Source: JAWSVE01 sp050633885
GTDB taxonomy: Bacteria; Pseudomonadota; Gammaproteobacteria; Pseudomonadales; Cellvibrionaceae
Reading direction: 5' to 3'
Length of the DNA stretch: 64,000 nucleotides
Assembly: GCA_050633885.1 (NCBI GenBank)
Contig: JBOEHK010000006.1
Coordinates: 248,001-312,000 of the forward strand
This document shows positions 45,193 through 53,465 of this stretch, one piece after another (the first letter of the stretch is position 1; each line of letters begins with the position of its first letter). The translations under genes were made by a program, and so were the position numbers. The notes below the pieces were generated by a model. It did not search any database. It had not been told where the DNA came from and saw only the letters and a program-made list of their open reading frames with translations.

Positions 45193-46446
45193 TTATTTTT
45201 CAGGCGGCGAGATCTTAACATTCGGCCCGTATTTCAATTTGGGATCTTTATAGGGGACTAAGCCATCAATAACACGAAAACGAGTTGCCTTCGCTAACAG
45301 CGGTTCAACCTTATCAAGGTGCTGATACGATTTCACTTTTGCTACTTGCCGACTAGCATCAGGGTCCATCACAAATGCTGGTACCGCATCGACTCTTAAC
45401 GCATAAGAAATATGTGTCTTCTCACCCTTTGCACCCTGAGGGCTATAATCTGCATTTCGTTTTAGTGCGTAATAAACAGCCGGTAATTCAACCCAAGTTA
45501 AGGCTTCAATTACAGGTCCACGCGCATTCACCCAGCCATTGTAAATGGCTTGCCAAGGACGATAGCCTCCAACATATCCACGTAGCGTTCCGTCTTCGTT
45601 CATTTTCAATTTCAATTGCGCCTGCACTAACTCTAAGTCTCGCGTGTAACCTGGATCTCGTAACATGACAGACTTGCTGGGTTTAGTCGTCGTAATAATT
45701 CCGTCTTTTGTTTTTGCTTTGAAAATTGCTTCGTATTTTGCATCTGGGGCGACAATAAAGGTGTAATCTTGAGCAACTTCTCCGTTACCCCCCTTTACCA
45801 TGTTATCGTCACTCATATAAAAACCAACTCGAACATTCTTATCATTCATAGGGTCTTTACCGCGCCCACTCACGACAATCACCATGGTCCAAGATCCATT
45901 TCGCATACCATCATTAAACTGTAATGCGCCACTAGAGAGACGTTCAGGCCCTCGATACGATTTCCAACAACCTAGTGTTTTATAAAACGTATTATCAATG
46001 CCTTTCTCGCCTATCGGGCTTATAAATCCCGTAGACTCATCGCCGTCCAAATTTAAACCTTCAGCAATTTTTCCTTCCATTGGATACAATCCTGGGTCCG
46101 CATAGGATTCGGGATCAATATAAACATTAGCGCGATTTTTACCACGGAATGCCATTTGGTTTTGTCCGTGAACCGGGCTTCTCGTTGGATTTTCTGGATT
46201 TCGTAACCACTCGGCTTCTTCTGGCGTGTAACCCGCCTTAACCAACACGTCCACCCAATCAATTTCTGGATTCACTCCTCGAGGACAATCGGTACCGGGG
46301 TCAAGAATGCCAGCTTCACCACCAAAAAACATAGCAGGCTCGTTCCACTCAATCACATAGCTTTTTGTCCATCCGGCCAAGGCAATACTGGGCAAAAAGG
46401 CGACAGATAAAAAAAATGCAATTGGGATTAATATTCGCGTTCGCAT
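45193..46446 (-). CDS. Secreted protein of unknown function, third gene of DUF1592/DUF1552 operon
   Basis: 417 residues with a Sec signal peptide (hydrophobic 5-24, cleavage after ALA at about 24). The mature protein is rich in short beta segments (WTKSYVIEWNEPAMFFG; LKLKMNEDGTLRGYVGGY) and has few cysteines (near residues 54 and 163). No domain was recognised with confidence; a haem-binding or outer-envelope role is only a guess from the neighbours. It starts 11 bases after the DUF1552 gene, so it is in the same operon. It may be a structural or substrate-binding partner of the two better-known proteins. Confidence 0.65.
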   Translation of the reverse strand: MRTRILIPIAFFLSVAFLPSIALAGWTKSYVIEWNEPAMFFGGEAGILDPGTDCPRGVNPEIDWVDVLVKAGYTPEEAEWLRNPENPTRSPVHGQNQMAFRGKNRANVYIDPESYADPGLYPMEGKIAEGLNLDGDESTGFISPIGEKGIDNTFYKTLGCWKSYRGPERLSSGALQFNDGMRNGSWTMVIVVSGRGKDPMNDKNVRVGFYMSDDNMVKGGNGEVAQDYTFIVAPDAKYEAIFKAKTKDGIITTTKPSKSVMLRDPGYTRDLELVQAQLKLKMNEDGTLRGYVGGYRPWQAIYNGWVNARGPVIEALTWVELPAVYYALKRNADYSPQGAKGEKTHISYALRVDAVPAFVMDPDASRQVAKVKSYQHLDKVEPLLAKATRFRVIDGLVPYKDPKLKYGPNVKISPPEK

Positions 46447-46457
46447 AATGAGTCTCC

Positions 46458-47828
46458 TTAAGCCATCACTTCTGTTAATGGGTTGGCCGTTTTCATTGAG
46501 CCCTCGCCAAATTCACCAACAGGCGCTCCTGCGATCTGCATAGCCGTCAACGACACACGTGTCACCGATTCACCCGTTGCTTGAACGTGCTGACCCGCTT
46601 TATGTCTACCGCCTGCACCCCCGGCTAAAAACATGGGTATATTATCGATCGAATGAATTTTGGCATAACCGGTATCACTGAAACCCATGATCAAACAGTT
46701 ATCCAACAAAGTTCCATCCCCTTCTGAAATATTTTCAAATTCAGTTAAAAAATCACCAAACCCATTCATTACCATACCAGCAAGCTTACTCGTTACAGGT
46801 TGGTAGCCTAGTTTATTATCCGTTGGTTCGTCGTGAGTAATTTGGTGATAAATTTTACTTTGTCCACCAATGTAAGTTTCAGACGTACCCGCTGTATGAA
46901 TAAAGTTAAATACTTTTGATTGATTACAGGCAAGCCCCATTGCCAATAAACGCGCCATAACTTTTGTATTGGCATTCACAACTTCAATTGACGCCGAGGG
47001 TTTTTCTTCACTAGGTTCGTCAGGAATAACACAAGCTTCACATTTTTCGGGACGTTGCTGCTGCACAGATAATTGATTTTCTAAATCTCTTAGTGAGGTA
47101 AAGTATTGATCAAGACGCATTTGGTCTTCTTTTCCAACGCTTTTCATTAAAGCATGACGCTGATCGGTCACGGCCGACAAAACACTTTGTCGTAACATAA
47201 TCGATGGGTCGGGTTGCCAATTATCGCTGTTAGGATCTTGAAAACCTGCGCCAAATAATCGCGTATATAAACCAAGAGGTGTCACTTCCGGAGACGCAAA
47301 CGTTGAACCACTGCGAGTTGAATAGCTGACAGGCTGACGAGAGGTAGAGGCATCCACATCGATTGATTTATATCGTGTTGAACCACCGATCGCGTCTGCA
47401 ATTTTGGTATCGAAAGACGGCGCATCAAACCGGCCATTAGCCCCCGGTGCAGTACCCGATAAGATCGACGCATGACCCGTCCAGTGTACTAAATTTGCTT
47501 TCCCATCTGGAATGGCACGAAAGCCTGAGAACACTGAAAATTTATCTTTCAAATGAGCAAAAGATTGAAGCTCCGGAGGAATATCATAATTAGCGCCCAC
47601 TTTTTTTGGAACCCAACGCGTGCCGCCGGCAGGAGTGTCGGTTAAACCCAGCCCCCAAAAGAATGTACCAAAGCGAACCGGCAATTTAGCGCCATCCGCA
47701 AATGCTTTCCCATTTCCATCAAGAAACATATCAAGAACTGGCAAACCCAGTGTCACTGCTGTTCCACCCAACATACCGCGCAACATGGAGCGGCGATTAA
47801 AGCCTTTTTTATCGATAGAGTTGCTCAT
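46458..47828 (-). CDS. DUF1552 protein with Tat signal
   Basis: 456 residues. The N-terminus NRRSMLRGMLGGTAVTLGLPVLDMFLDG is a twin-arginine type signal (RR at 12-13) with a hydrophobic core, so it is exported folded, with cofactor possible. The rest is the DUF1552 family (LPVRFGTFFWGLGLTDTP at the mature start; FIHTAGTSETYIGGQSKIYHQITHDEP), a relative of the DUF1501/sulfatase-like alkaline phosphatase fold. Second gene of the operon, 16 bases after the DUF1592 gene. In planctomycetes and some marine bacteria DUF1552 genes nearly always accompany DUF1592 cytochrome genes. Activity is not known. Confidence 0.88.
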   Translation of the reverse strand: MSNSIDKKGFNRRSMLRGMLGGTAVTLGLPVLDMFLDGNGKAFADGAKLPVRFGTFFWGLGLTDTPAGGTRWVPKKVGANYDIPPELQSFAHLKDKFSVFSGFRAIPDGKANLVHWTGHASILSGTAPGANGRFDAPSFDTKIADAIGGSTRYKSIDVDASTSRQPVSYSTRSGSTFASPEVTPLGLYTRLFGAGFQDPNSDNWQPDPSIMLRQSVLSAVTDQRHALMKSVGKEDQMRLDQYFTSLRDLENQLSVQQQRPEKCEACVIPDEPSEEKPSASIEVVNANTKVMARLLAMGLACNQSKVFNFIHTAGTSETYIGGQSKIYHQITHDEPTDNKLGYQPVTSKLAGMVMNGFGDFLTEFENISEGDGTLLDNCLIMGFSDTGYAKIHSIDNIPMFLAGGAGGRHKAGQHVQATGESVTRVSLTAMQIAGAPVGEFGEGSMKTANPLTEVMA

Positions 47829-47844
47829 TTTATTATCTCCAGTA

Positions 47845-49560
47845 TTATTGTTGAGTTAATTGCGCAGTGGTAGATTCAGGTTCTTGATCAAAACGAGAAG
47901 CAATATCTTCAGGTACATGAGGCTTAAAAAACTCAGGAGTCAAAGCAACCTGCTTCATAAGCTCACCAAATTTATGACCTGATTTAGTAAACGCTTCTGT
48001 TTGATCTGCGAGGTAATCTTCATCCCAAAAATCAGGTACACGCCCCGTTCCATAAGCGTATACATTTCTAACCAAGCAGGAAGAGATTCTAGGATCTTCA
48101 AATAAATAATTTGCTAAACCTGCAGCGCCAGTTAAATTGACACCATTAAATTCAGCACTGACATCAATCAAAATACCATTTTCATATTTGCGTAATTGAC
48201 CCATGCCATCAAAATGCTCAAGCGCTAATCCCGGCGGATCACTGCGTTTGTGACAAGCTGTACAACCTGTATTCTCCATATGGTCTAACAAGCGACCACG
48301 AACAGTACCCTTCATGCTGTCTTTCACTTTAGAAAAATCTACATCAGCAGGTGGATCAGGTGTTGGTTCACACATGAATATTTCATGTAGCTTAATCCCA
48401 CGTCTCGTCGGTGATGATGTCCCTGGATGTGCAAACAACGATAAAAAGCCTACTTGGGTAAGAATTCCAGCGCGCTCTAAATCATCAGAAAATGTATAAG
48501 GAATCCATTCTTCTTTTGAAGGATAGGGGACTTTATAAATTGCAGCTAAAGGTCGATTGATAAACGTATCATTTGAACGAAATAAATCTCGATAATCCCT
48601 ATTTTGTTCAATTAATAAACCGACGGCTGTTTTTAACATTTGTTCGCGGGCGCTTTCGGCGATCGTTTGGTTAAACTTAGGATAAATAGCAGGATCTTTT
48701 ACCATATTGTCAAAACCTTCTAGCTGTAGCATATCAGCAAAAAAAGCTCTGCCACCCTCTGCAAAACGTGGTGAAGTAACTAGACGGTTTAATTGTTCAG
48801 CTAATACATTTTCGTCATGAATTTCACCACTCCGCGCGACATTCATTAATTCTTCATCAGGTGAAGAACTCCAAAACATATAAGATAGACGCGAAGCTTT
48901 TGTGTATGCATTTAATCGAAATTCTCCTGGTTGATTGGGATCTACTTCTGCAGTTTCCATTCGAAATAAAAATTCAGGAGCAACCAATAAGCTCGTTAAT
49001 GCTAGATTAAGGCCTTCACGACTATCATTCGTTTGTTTCACCCCAACGTCAAACGAAACTAAGCGAGCATCAATTTCTTTTTCAGTCAGAGGGCGACGAA
49101 ATAACAACTCTCCATAATGAGCAATAAATTGGCGAACACAATCATTACTCACCGCAGATTTATCGTTGTGCAAACATTTTAGAATCGTGCTTTTATCTTC
49201 TGCCGACAAAACCTGTGAGCTAATATTGCTTGCTAGATTAAAATATTGTTCAAAACCACTCGAGGTCAACGAAAGGATTGTATTTCCTAGAGCCATCAAC
49301 CCTTCTTCGCGTTTTTGTGATTCAAAACGTGCTTGCACTTTAATATCTGGGCCAAAAACATCGGCGATGGTATGGCGGTATTCTGTTTCATTAAGCCGTC
49401 TGACTGAAACAGTCACGGAGTCTGTTGGCTTCACTGAGGCTTCGGCAATAGAGATAGCACAAAATAAGAATGAAAGTACGTAAGAAGTCATACGTGGTAA
49501 GGACATAGAATGATACCTATAATATGCAGGTGAATTTCCAACATCATGGAAGCCCGACAC
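47845..49560 (-). CDS. DUF1592-type haem c protein (DUF1587-1595-1592-1588-1585)
   Basis: 571 residues. After a signal peptide (about 23-42) the domains follow in family order: DUF1587 (VRRLNETEYRHTIADVFG), DUF1595 (FIAHYGELLFRRPLTEKEID), DUF1592 (LVAPEFLFRMET onwards), DUF1588 with a haem c motif CTACH (TGCTACHKRSDPPGLALEHFD) and DUF1585 (SCLVRNVYAYGTGRVPDF). One CxxCH gives a single covalent haem, so it is a periplasmic electron carrier or redox enzyme. An N-terminal cytochrome c domain, frequent in planctomycete versions, is absent. First gene of the operon; diverges from a free cytochrome c that could be its electron partner. Confidence 0.9.
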   Translation of the reverse strand: MSGFHDVGNSPAYYRYHSMSLPRMTSYVLSFLFCAISIAEASVKPTDSVTVSVRRLNETEYRHTIADVFGPDIKVQARFESQKREEGLMALGNTILSLTSSGFEQYFNLASNISSQVLSAEDKSTILKCLHNDKSAVSNDCVRQFIAHYGELLFRRPLTEKEIDARLVSFDVGVKQTNDSREGLNLALTSLLVAPEFLFRMETAEVDPNQPGEFRLNAYTKASRLSYMFWSSSPDEELMNVARSGEIHDENVLAEQLNRLVTSPRFAEGGRAFFADMLQLEGFDNMVKDPAIYPKFNQTIAESAREQMLKTAVGLLIEQNRDYRDLFRSNDTFINRPLAAIYKVPYPSKEEWIPYTFSDDLERAGILTQVGFLSLFAHPGTSSPTRRGIKLHEIFMCEPTPDPPADVDFSKVKDSMKGTVRGRLLDHMENTGCTACHKRSDPPGLALEHFDGMGQLRKYENGILIDVSAEFNGVNLTGAAGLANYLFEDPRISSCLVRNVYAYGTGRVPDFWDEDYLADQTEAFTKSGHKFGELMKQVALTPEFFKPHVPEDIASRFDQEPESTTAQLTQQ

Positions 49561-49892
49561 GAAGAGATTTAAAAAGGCTTCTTATCCCAGCCAAAGCACA
49601 AGGTTATTAATTTTTATTTGCGCTTGGAGAGGAAGGAAAATATAATTATATAATTATTTTCCTTTGGCAAAATTGTATCTTCAAGGAACTAAAAGTCAAT
49701 CAAGAACTCCATTAAATCTCAACAAAGAGACATAAAGTTCTGTAAGTGTAAAGTTTCATCAACAGAAATCATTATTCATTTATAGATAATGATTCTTTTA
49801 TTCTCAAACCAGCTTACTTCTAAAAAGCATATAAATAAACGGGCTTAATTGAATCGCTTCAATTTTTAGAAGTTGCATAAAGGCAGTAAATA
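49561..49892. other. Divergent promoter region between DUF1592 operon and cytochrome c gene
   Basis: 332 bases without a gene. It contains AT-rich palindromic stretches (ATAATTATATAATTAT near 49642-49658) and the Fur-like dyad at 49767-49794 (separate entry). It should hold promoters for both directions. Confidence 0.5.
49767..49794. promoter_or_regulatory. Fur-box-like inverted repeat upstream of cytochrome c
   Basis: Perfect inverted repeat AATCATTAT (49767-49775) and ATAATGATT (49786-49794) with a 10-base spacer. The half-sites contain GATAAT-like and ATTATC-like hexamers of the Fur consensus, but the geometry differs from the standard 19-base box. It could bind Fur or another dimeric regulator controlling the divergent haem genes. 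Confidence 0.4.
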
Positions 49893-50297
49893 ATGATCCA
49901 GTTAAAAAAAATCTTTTGCTTCAAACTACTCACTCTTAGCGCCGTGTTGAGCTCGTCAACAGCGTATAGCGACTCTGAAGCACTAGCCTTAAAAGGCGAC
50001 GTAAAATCAGGCGGGCAGATGTACAACACCGTGTGCAAAGGCTGTCATGCAGTCTCTATTGCACCCAACCTTCGTGGCGTTTTAGATCGCCCTATTGCAA
50101 GCGTGTCGAGTTTTCCTAACTACACCGATGCATTAAAAGCACTGCAGGAAAAATCTTGGACAAAAGAAAATTTAGATGCATTTCTAATTGATCCAACAAA
50201 ATTCGCACCAGGAACAAACATGATTCAAAAAATTCCTGACGATCAAAAGAGAGCTGACATGCTCGCTTTCTTCGAGATATTTGTCCCTCGAAAATAA
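49893..50297 (+). CDS. Small periplasmic cytochrome c
   Basis: 134 residues with a signal peptide (about 1-25, ending TAYS). The haem c motif C48-K-G-C51-H52 is present and M110 (GTNM) is the probable sixth haem ligand; PNLRGVLDRP after the motif is typical of class I c-type cytochromes. One haem, soluble periplasmic carrier. Transcribed divergently from the DUF1592 operon and terminated by a hairpin, it is the best candidate electron partner of the DUF1592 protein. Confidence 0.93.
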   Translation: MIQLKKIFCFKLLTLSAVLSSSTAYSDSEALALKGDVKSGGQMYNTVCKGCHAVSIAPNLRGVLDRPIASVSSFPNYTDALKALQEKSWTKENLDAFLIDPTKFAPGTNMIQKIPDDQKRADMLAFFEIFVPRK

Positions 50298-50305
50298 TCT
50301 AAAAT

Positions 50306-50334
50306 AAAAAAGGCAGCATGATAGTTGCTTTTTT
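50306..50334 (+). terminator. Terminator after cytochrome c gene
   Basis: A run, GGCAGC / GTTGC with a G-T pair, and a T run, 9 bases after the cytochrome stop. It separates the gene from the convergent TpsB-like gene. Confidence 0.7.
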
Positions 50335-50383
50335 ATTTGTCGATGCTTAATCGATATCAATGCATTCTTTAGACAGGAAATTT

Positions 50384-51952
50384 TCAAAAAAGCAAACGCA
50401 TAGACGCCCTAATTCTAGGCGTGTTCGTTCGATATCGAGAATATTCCTCAAGTGGCTTACCTATTTCGACATAAGAAAATAAATGCCTATTAAACCAACG
50501 AAGCCCTAGACCTATAGATCCTGCTGTCACAGATTCCGTCGAAAAATTATCTCTAACTTTACCTAAACTATAATAACCATACGGGACGAGACGGGATGAT
50601 AGTAAGGCGAGGTCATCCCCTTTGCTCATTTCTACTTTAAAGCCAATTCCACTATCGCCATTGACCTCTCCACTTTCAAAAGCACGCGCTAGTGAATCAT
50701 TGGAGATCGTAAATCGTTGAGAAAATGGTACGTAATCAGAGGTATATTGACCTTGGATATCTGTTCGAATACCAATATCCCATGGTAAGTTTTGATTAAA
50801 TGCTAATCGTGCTCTTATCACAGAATAATCTATTTCAATATTAGCATCTGCCAATGGCCCTTCGAGTTTAGCGCCCACCGAATCCAACCCCTTTTCTGCA
50901 TTCAACTGCCAAAATAGAGCATTATTTTTCCAGACATTTTGCTGCCAATATCCAAGCTCTGCAGATCGTAGCTTTTCTTCAAAATCTAATAAATATTGCT
51001 CTCGATCAAAATCATTTAACTTTAGGCTGGTAAAAAAAGCGTTAGAAAACAAGTTACTGCCTTTGGGCTGGTACTGCCAACCTAGAAGAATAAAGCGCCT
51101 ATCGTAAACAACATCTGGAATGGTGTTGTCGATCAAATTTTCATACCGTCCCCGTGAAAGATTAACTTCAAAAATCAATTCATTATTTTTTGATAAGTCT
51201 GAGTTGAAGCCAGCGCCTACACTTCGATAGCCATCTGATTTAAGTGTATTATAGGTACTGATATAAACTAAATTAAATCCGGGAATCTTTTTTGAAAATT
51301 GTAGTTGTGCAGAAATGATTTCTCGACCTAAACGACTAGTCCCTTCATTAGAGACGGTCAATTGCGAATTAATACTACCAACAATTTTGACAAGTATACT
51401 GAAGCCGTTATTTTTTGAATCAAGCGGTAAGTGCATTATATCAATACCAACATTTAACCGCCCTTCTAATGAAGCCTCTAAATATTCAAATGTTTTTTTA
51501 TTAGCTATTGCCCCCCCCAATAAAGAATTTAAAAAGCTAATTGCTCTAGCTCGTGTCTCACTGTCACCACCTGTAACCTCAAAACCTAATAACACAGGTT
51601 CACTCACGATGACTTGATAAATTTTGGGATGTTGAAGATTTTTCTTTATCTGAATAGTAGGAGAAAAGTAATTATGATCACGGTATAGATTAATAATATT
51701 ACTTTGGAGCTTTCTCAAATTTTCTTTGCTCGCTGGCTTTCCAATCAAATCAAAATAAGAATTTAATAGCTGTTCGGCAGAAAATACTGAAGAGCTTTTT
51801 ACTACGACCCCAAAGATAGGACTCTCAGCGTCATAACCCGATATGCTCTTCGCCTCTAAATCTATCGCATACACGCTATGACTCAACGCTCCAAGGAAGC
51901 TGATTAGGCATAAGAAAGACAAAGCAACTAACTTATCCACATATAAATTCAA
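50384..51952 (-). CDS. ShlB/FhaC/HecB-family (TpsB-like) outer membrane protein
   Basis: 522 residues with a signal peptide (about 8-29). A POTRA domain (ShlB type) spans about 45-120 (SSVFSAEQLLNSYFDLIGKPASKENLRKLQSNIINLYRDHNYFSP), a second POTRA-like segment follows (about 120-190), then a 16-strand-type barrel with alternating strands and a terminal F (RIRASMRLLF). TpsB proteins export one TpsA exoprotein through their barrel. No TpsA gene (haemagglutinin-like) is in the window; the substrate is unknown. It is divergent from the FecR-domain gene, with 370 bases between. Confidence 0.85.
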   Translation of the reverse strand: MNLYVDKLVALSFLCLISFLGALSHSVYAIDLEAKSISGYDAESPIFGVVVKSSSVFSAEQLLNSYFDLIGKPASKENLRKLQSNIINLYRDHNYFSPTIQIKKNLQHPKIYQVIVSEPVLLGFEVTGGDSETRARAISFLNSLLGGAIANKKTFEYLEASLEGRLNVGIDIMHLPLDSKNNGFSILVKIVGSINSQLTVSNEGTSRLGREIISAQLQFSKKIPGFNLVYISTYNTLKSDGYRSVGAGFNSDLSKNNELIFEVNLSRGRYENLIDNTIPDVVYDRRFILLGWQYQPKGSNLFSNAFFTSLKLNDFDREQYLLDFEEKLRSAELGYWQQNVWKNNALFWQLNAEKGLDSVGAKLEGPLADANIEIDYSVIRARLAFNQNLPWDIGIRTDIQGQYTSDYVPFSQRFTISNDSLARAFESGEVNGDSGIGFKVEMSKGDDLALLSSRLVPYGYYSLGKVRDNFSTESVTAGSIGLGLRWFNRHLFSYVEIGKPLEEYSRYRTNTPRIRASMRLLF

Positions 51953-52322
51953 TCGGTAAATCCTTTAAAAATTACAGGAAAATAGTATAGAGATAGCTCG
52001 TTATAAGCAAAAAATAGTCAATTTTAAATCATCCAAACTGTTTGGAATCAACATCGACATTCTAAACAATTTTTTAGTGCTTTATTTGTCATTCAGGAGA
52101 AAAAATGAGCATTTGATCACACGAATATGTACACTGATGTGAAGTTAATAGAAAGTAACCGAATTAATTATCGTCAAACTGAGTCATCACTTATTGGGTA
52201 TCTAACCTGCCCTAGTCGAGAGATTTATACTGAGCTTTATTGTCTAGGCTCACATAATCACTGCGTCCAACTATAGTTGTCGATCTATCTACAATCTGTT
52301 TAATCTTAGAACGACCCAGAAT
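51953..52322. other. Divergent region between TpsB-like gene and FecR-domain gene
   Basis: 370 bases without a gene. Contains the dyad CCAAAC-T-GTTTGG (52033-52045), a possible operator, and a hairpin TGTTTGGAAT (52039-52048) with ATTCTAAACA (52059-52068) followed by six T (52070-52075), which looks like a plus-strand intrinsic terminator although no gene precedes it. AGGAGAAAAA with ATG near 52095-52107 makes a three-codon ORF only. Confidence 0.5.
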
Positions 52323-53438
52323 ATGCTTTTACAGCCTACGAGAAAATTTATTATGTCTTTTATGCCACTGATTGACTCATCAATATTATTTTCGAAGATT
52401 AATACAAAAATTGCGCTTAATTCTAAACGCCAGTTATGCGCATTTTATTATCGGTCAATTTTTCTCGTTTTCTCTATATGTCTAAGCAGTTTTATTCATG
52501 CCAGCGAAGAACAGTCTCTTATTACAAATATGTTAGAGGGAAATGTCGAATACCGATTATCCAAAGATGATCCGTGGTCAATACTCGCAGAAAACTCAAA
52601 CATAGCTTTGCCCATTGAAATACAAACGGCCAATAAAAGCTCTGTTATTTTATCTCAGGGTGAATCCATATTTACGGTTCAAGAAAATAGTCACATAGAA
52701 CTAACTAGCAACGGCTCTAGATCACTTAATTTTGTTGATAGAGTTATGCAATGGTTTGGAACTGTCATCTATAAAATCGAAAGAAACCCAGATGAATTTG
52801 TTGTAGAAACACCTTTTTTAGCAGCTACTGTAAAAGGTACTCGTTTTGTAATTGTTGGTAATGAGGCATCATCAACCGTAACACTACAAGAAGGATCGTT
52901 AGAAATTAAAGACTTACAATCAGGTGACATACAAATGATGTTGCCAGGTGATGTCATTGGTGCTGACTCATTAGTTAATAACAGCGGACAAAGTGCAAGC
53001 TCCGACCAACTGAAAGAAAAAACATCGCTCAACAAAAGAAGTTTGCTCCGCATCCAAACTAACACTTCATCTACTGCTAAAAACAATAAAGCTTCCGCCA
53101 ATACAGCCACTAACCCAATTGCTGATATTGCTAAAACAAGAAACAATGGAAATCAAAATAGAGCAAATAATAACCGTAACGGAGATAAAACATTTAGTAA
53201 CAACGGAATAGGAAATACAGTCTCAAATATGGCCGGCATGCAAGGCCTTGCAACAGCCGCTGCTGCAAAAGAAAAAAGAGACAACGGAAGTAATGGAAAT
53301 AATGGAAACAATGGAAACAATGGAAACAATGGAAACAATGGAAACAATGGAAACAATGGAAACAATGGAAACAATGGAAACAATGGAAACAATGGAAATG
53401 ATACCGACACAACTGACGATATCAACATTGGCGGGTAA
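52323..53438 (+). CDS. Secreted FecR-domain protein with C-terminal GNN repeat tail
   Basis: 371 residues. The signal sequence is at about 38-60 (SIFLVFSICLSSFIHA); downstream ATGs at 52353 and 52362 are possible starts. A FecR-domain (about 65-215; GNVEYRLSKDDPWSILAENSNI, FVVETPFLAATVKGTRFVIVGNE, TVTLQEGSLEI) is the beta-rich fold used by anti-sigma/transducer proteins and outer-surface regulators. Then comes an Asn/Gly/Lys-rich linker (about 230-315) and a tail of GNN repeats (about 322-360) ending TDTTDDINIGG. The gene lies right before a CHASE2-GGDEF-EAL protein gene (27 bases between) and the pair is a recurrent arrangement. Ligand unknown. Confidence 0.85.
   Translation: MLLQPTRKFIMSFMPLIDSSILFSKINTKIALNSKRQLCAFYYRSIFLVFSICLSSFIHASEEQSLITNMLEGNVEYRLSKDDPWSILAENSNIALPIEIQTANKSSVILSQGESIFTVQENSHIELTSNGSRSLNFVDRVMQWFGTVIYKIERNPDEFVVETPFLAATVKGTRFVIVGNEASSTVTLQEGSLEIKDLQSGDIQMMLPGDVIGADSLVNNSGQSASSDQLKEKTSLNKRSLLRIQTNTSSTAKNNKASANTATNPIADIAKTRNNGNQNRANNNRNGDKTFSNNGIGNTVSNMAGMQGLATAAAAKEKRDNGSNGNNGNNGNNGNNGNNGNNGNNGNNGNNGNNGNNGNDTDTTDDINIGG
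53286..53402 (+). repeat. Thirteen-unit 9-base minisatellite in the FecR-domain gene
   Basis: Ten exact GGAAACAAT units (53304-53393), preceded by GGAAGTAAT and GGAAATAAT and followed by GGAAATGAT. Each unit encodes GNN (or GSN, GND) and does not shift the frame, so unit number can vary without breaking the protein. The reverse strand reads as FPLFPL-type repeats and is not coding. Confidence 0.97.
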
Positions 53439-53465
53439 TTTGATCTAAATACTGGAAATTATTTC

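Noticed and set aside
50384..51952. Haemagglutinin (TpsA) partner for the TpsB-like protein
   Set aside because: None of the nearby genes has a TPS secretion domain; the FecR-domain protein is not TpsA-like.
52091..52118. Mini-ORF with strong ribosome binding site
   Set aside because: AGGAGAAAAA followed by ATG AGC ATT TGA encodes only three residues; a leader peptide is possible but unsupported.
53286..53402. CRISPR-like array
   Set aside because: Units are 9 bases with no spacers and encode GNN repeats, so it is a coding minisatellite.
53153..53428. Minus-strand ORF with long LFPLFP-type repeats
   Set aside because: It is the reverse reading of the 9-base repeat in the FecR-domain gene; plus-strand reading has a signal peptide and FecR domain.
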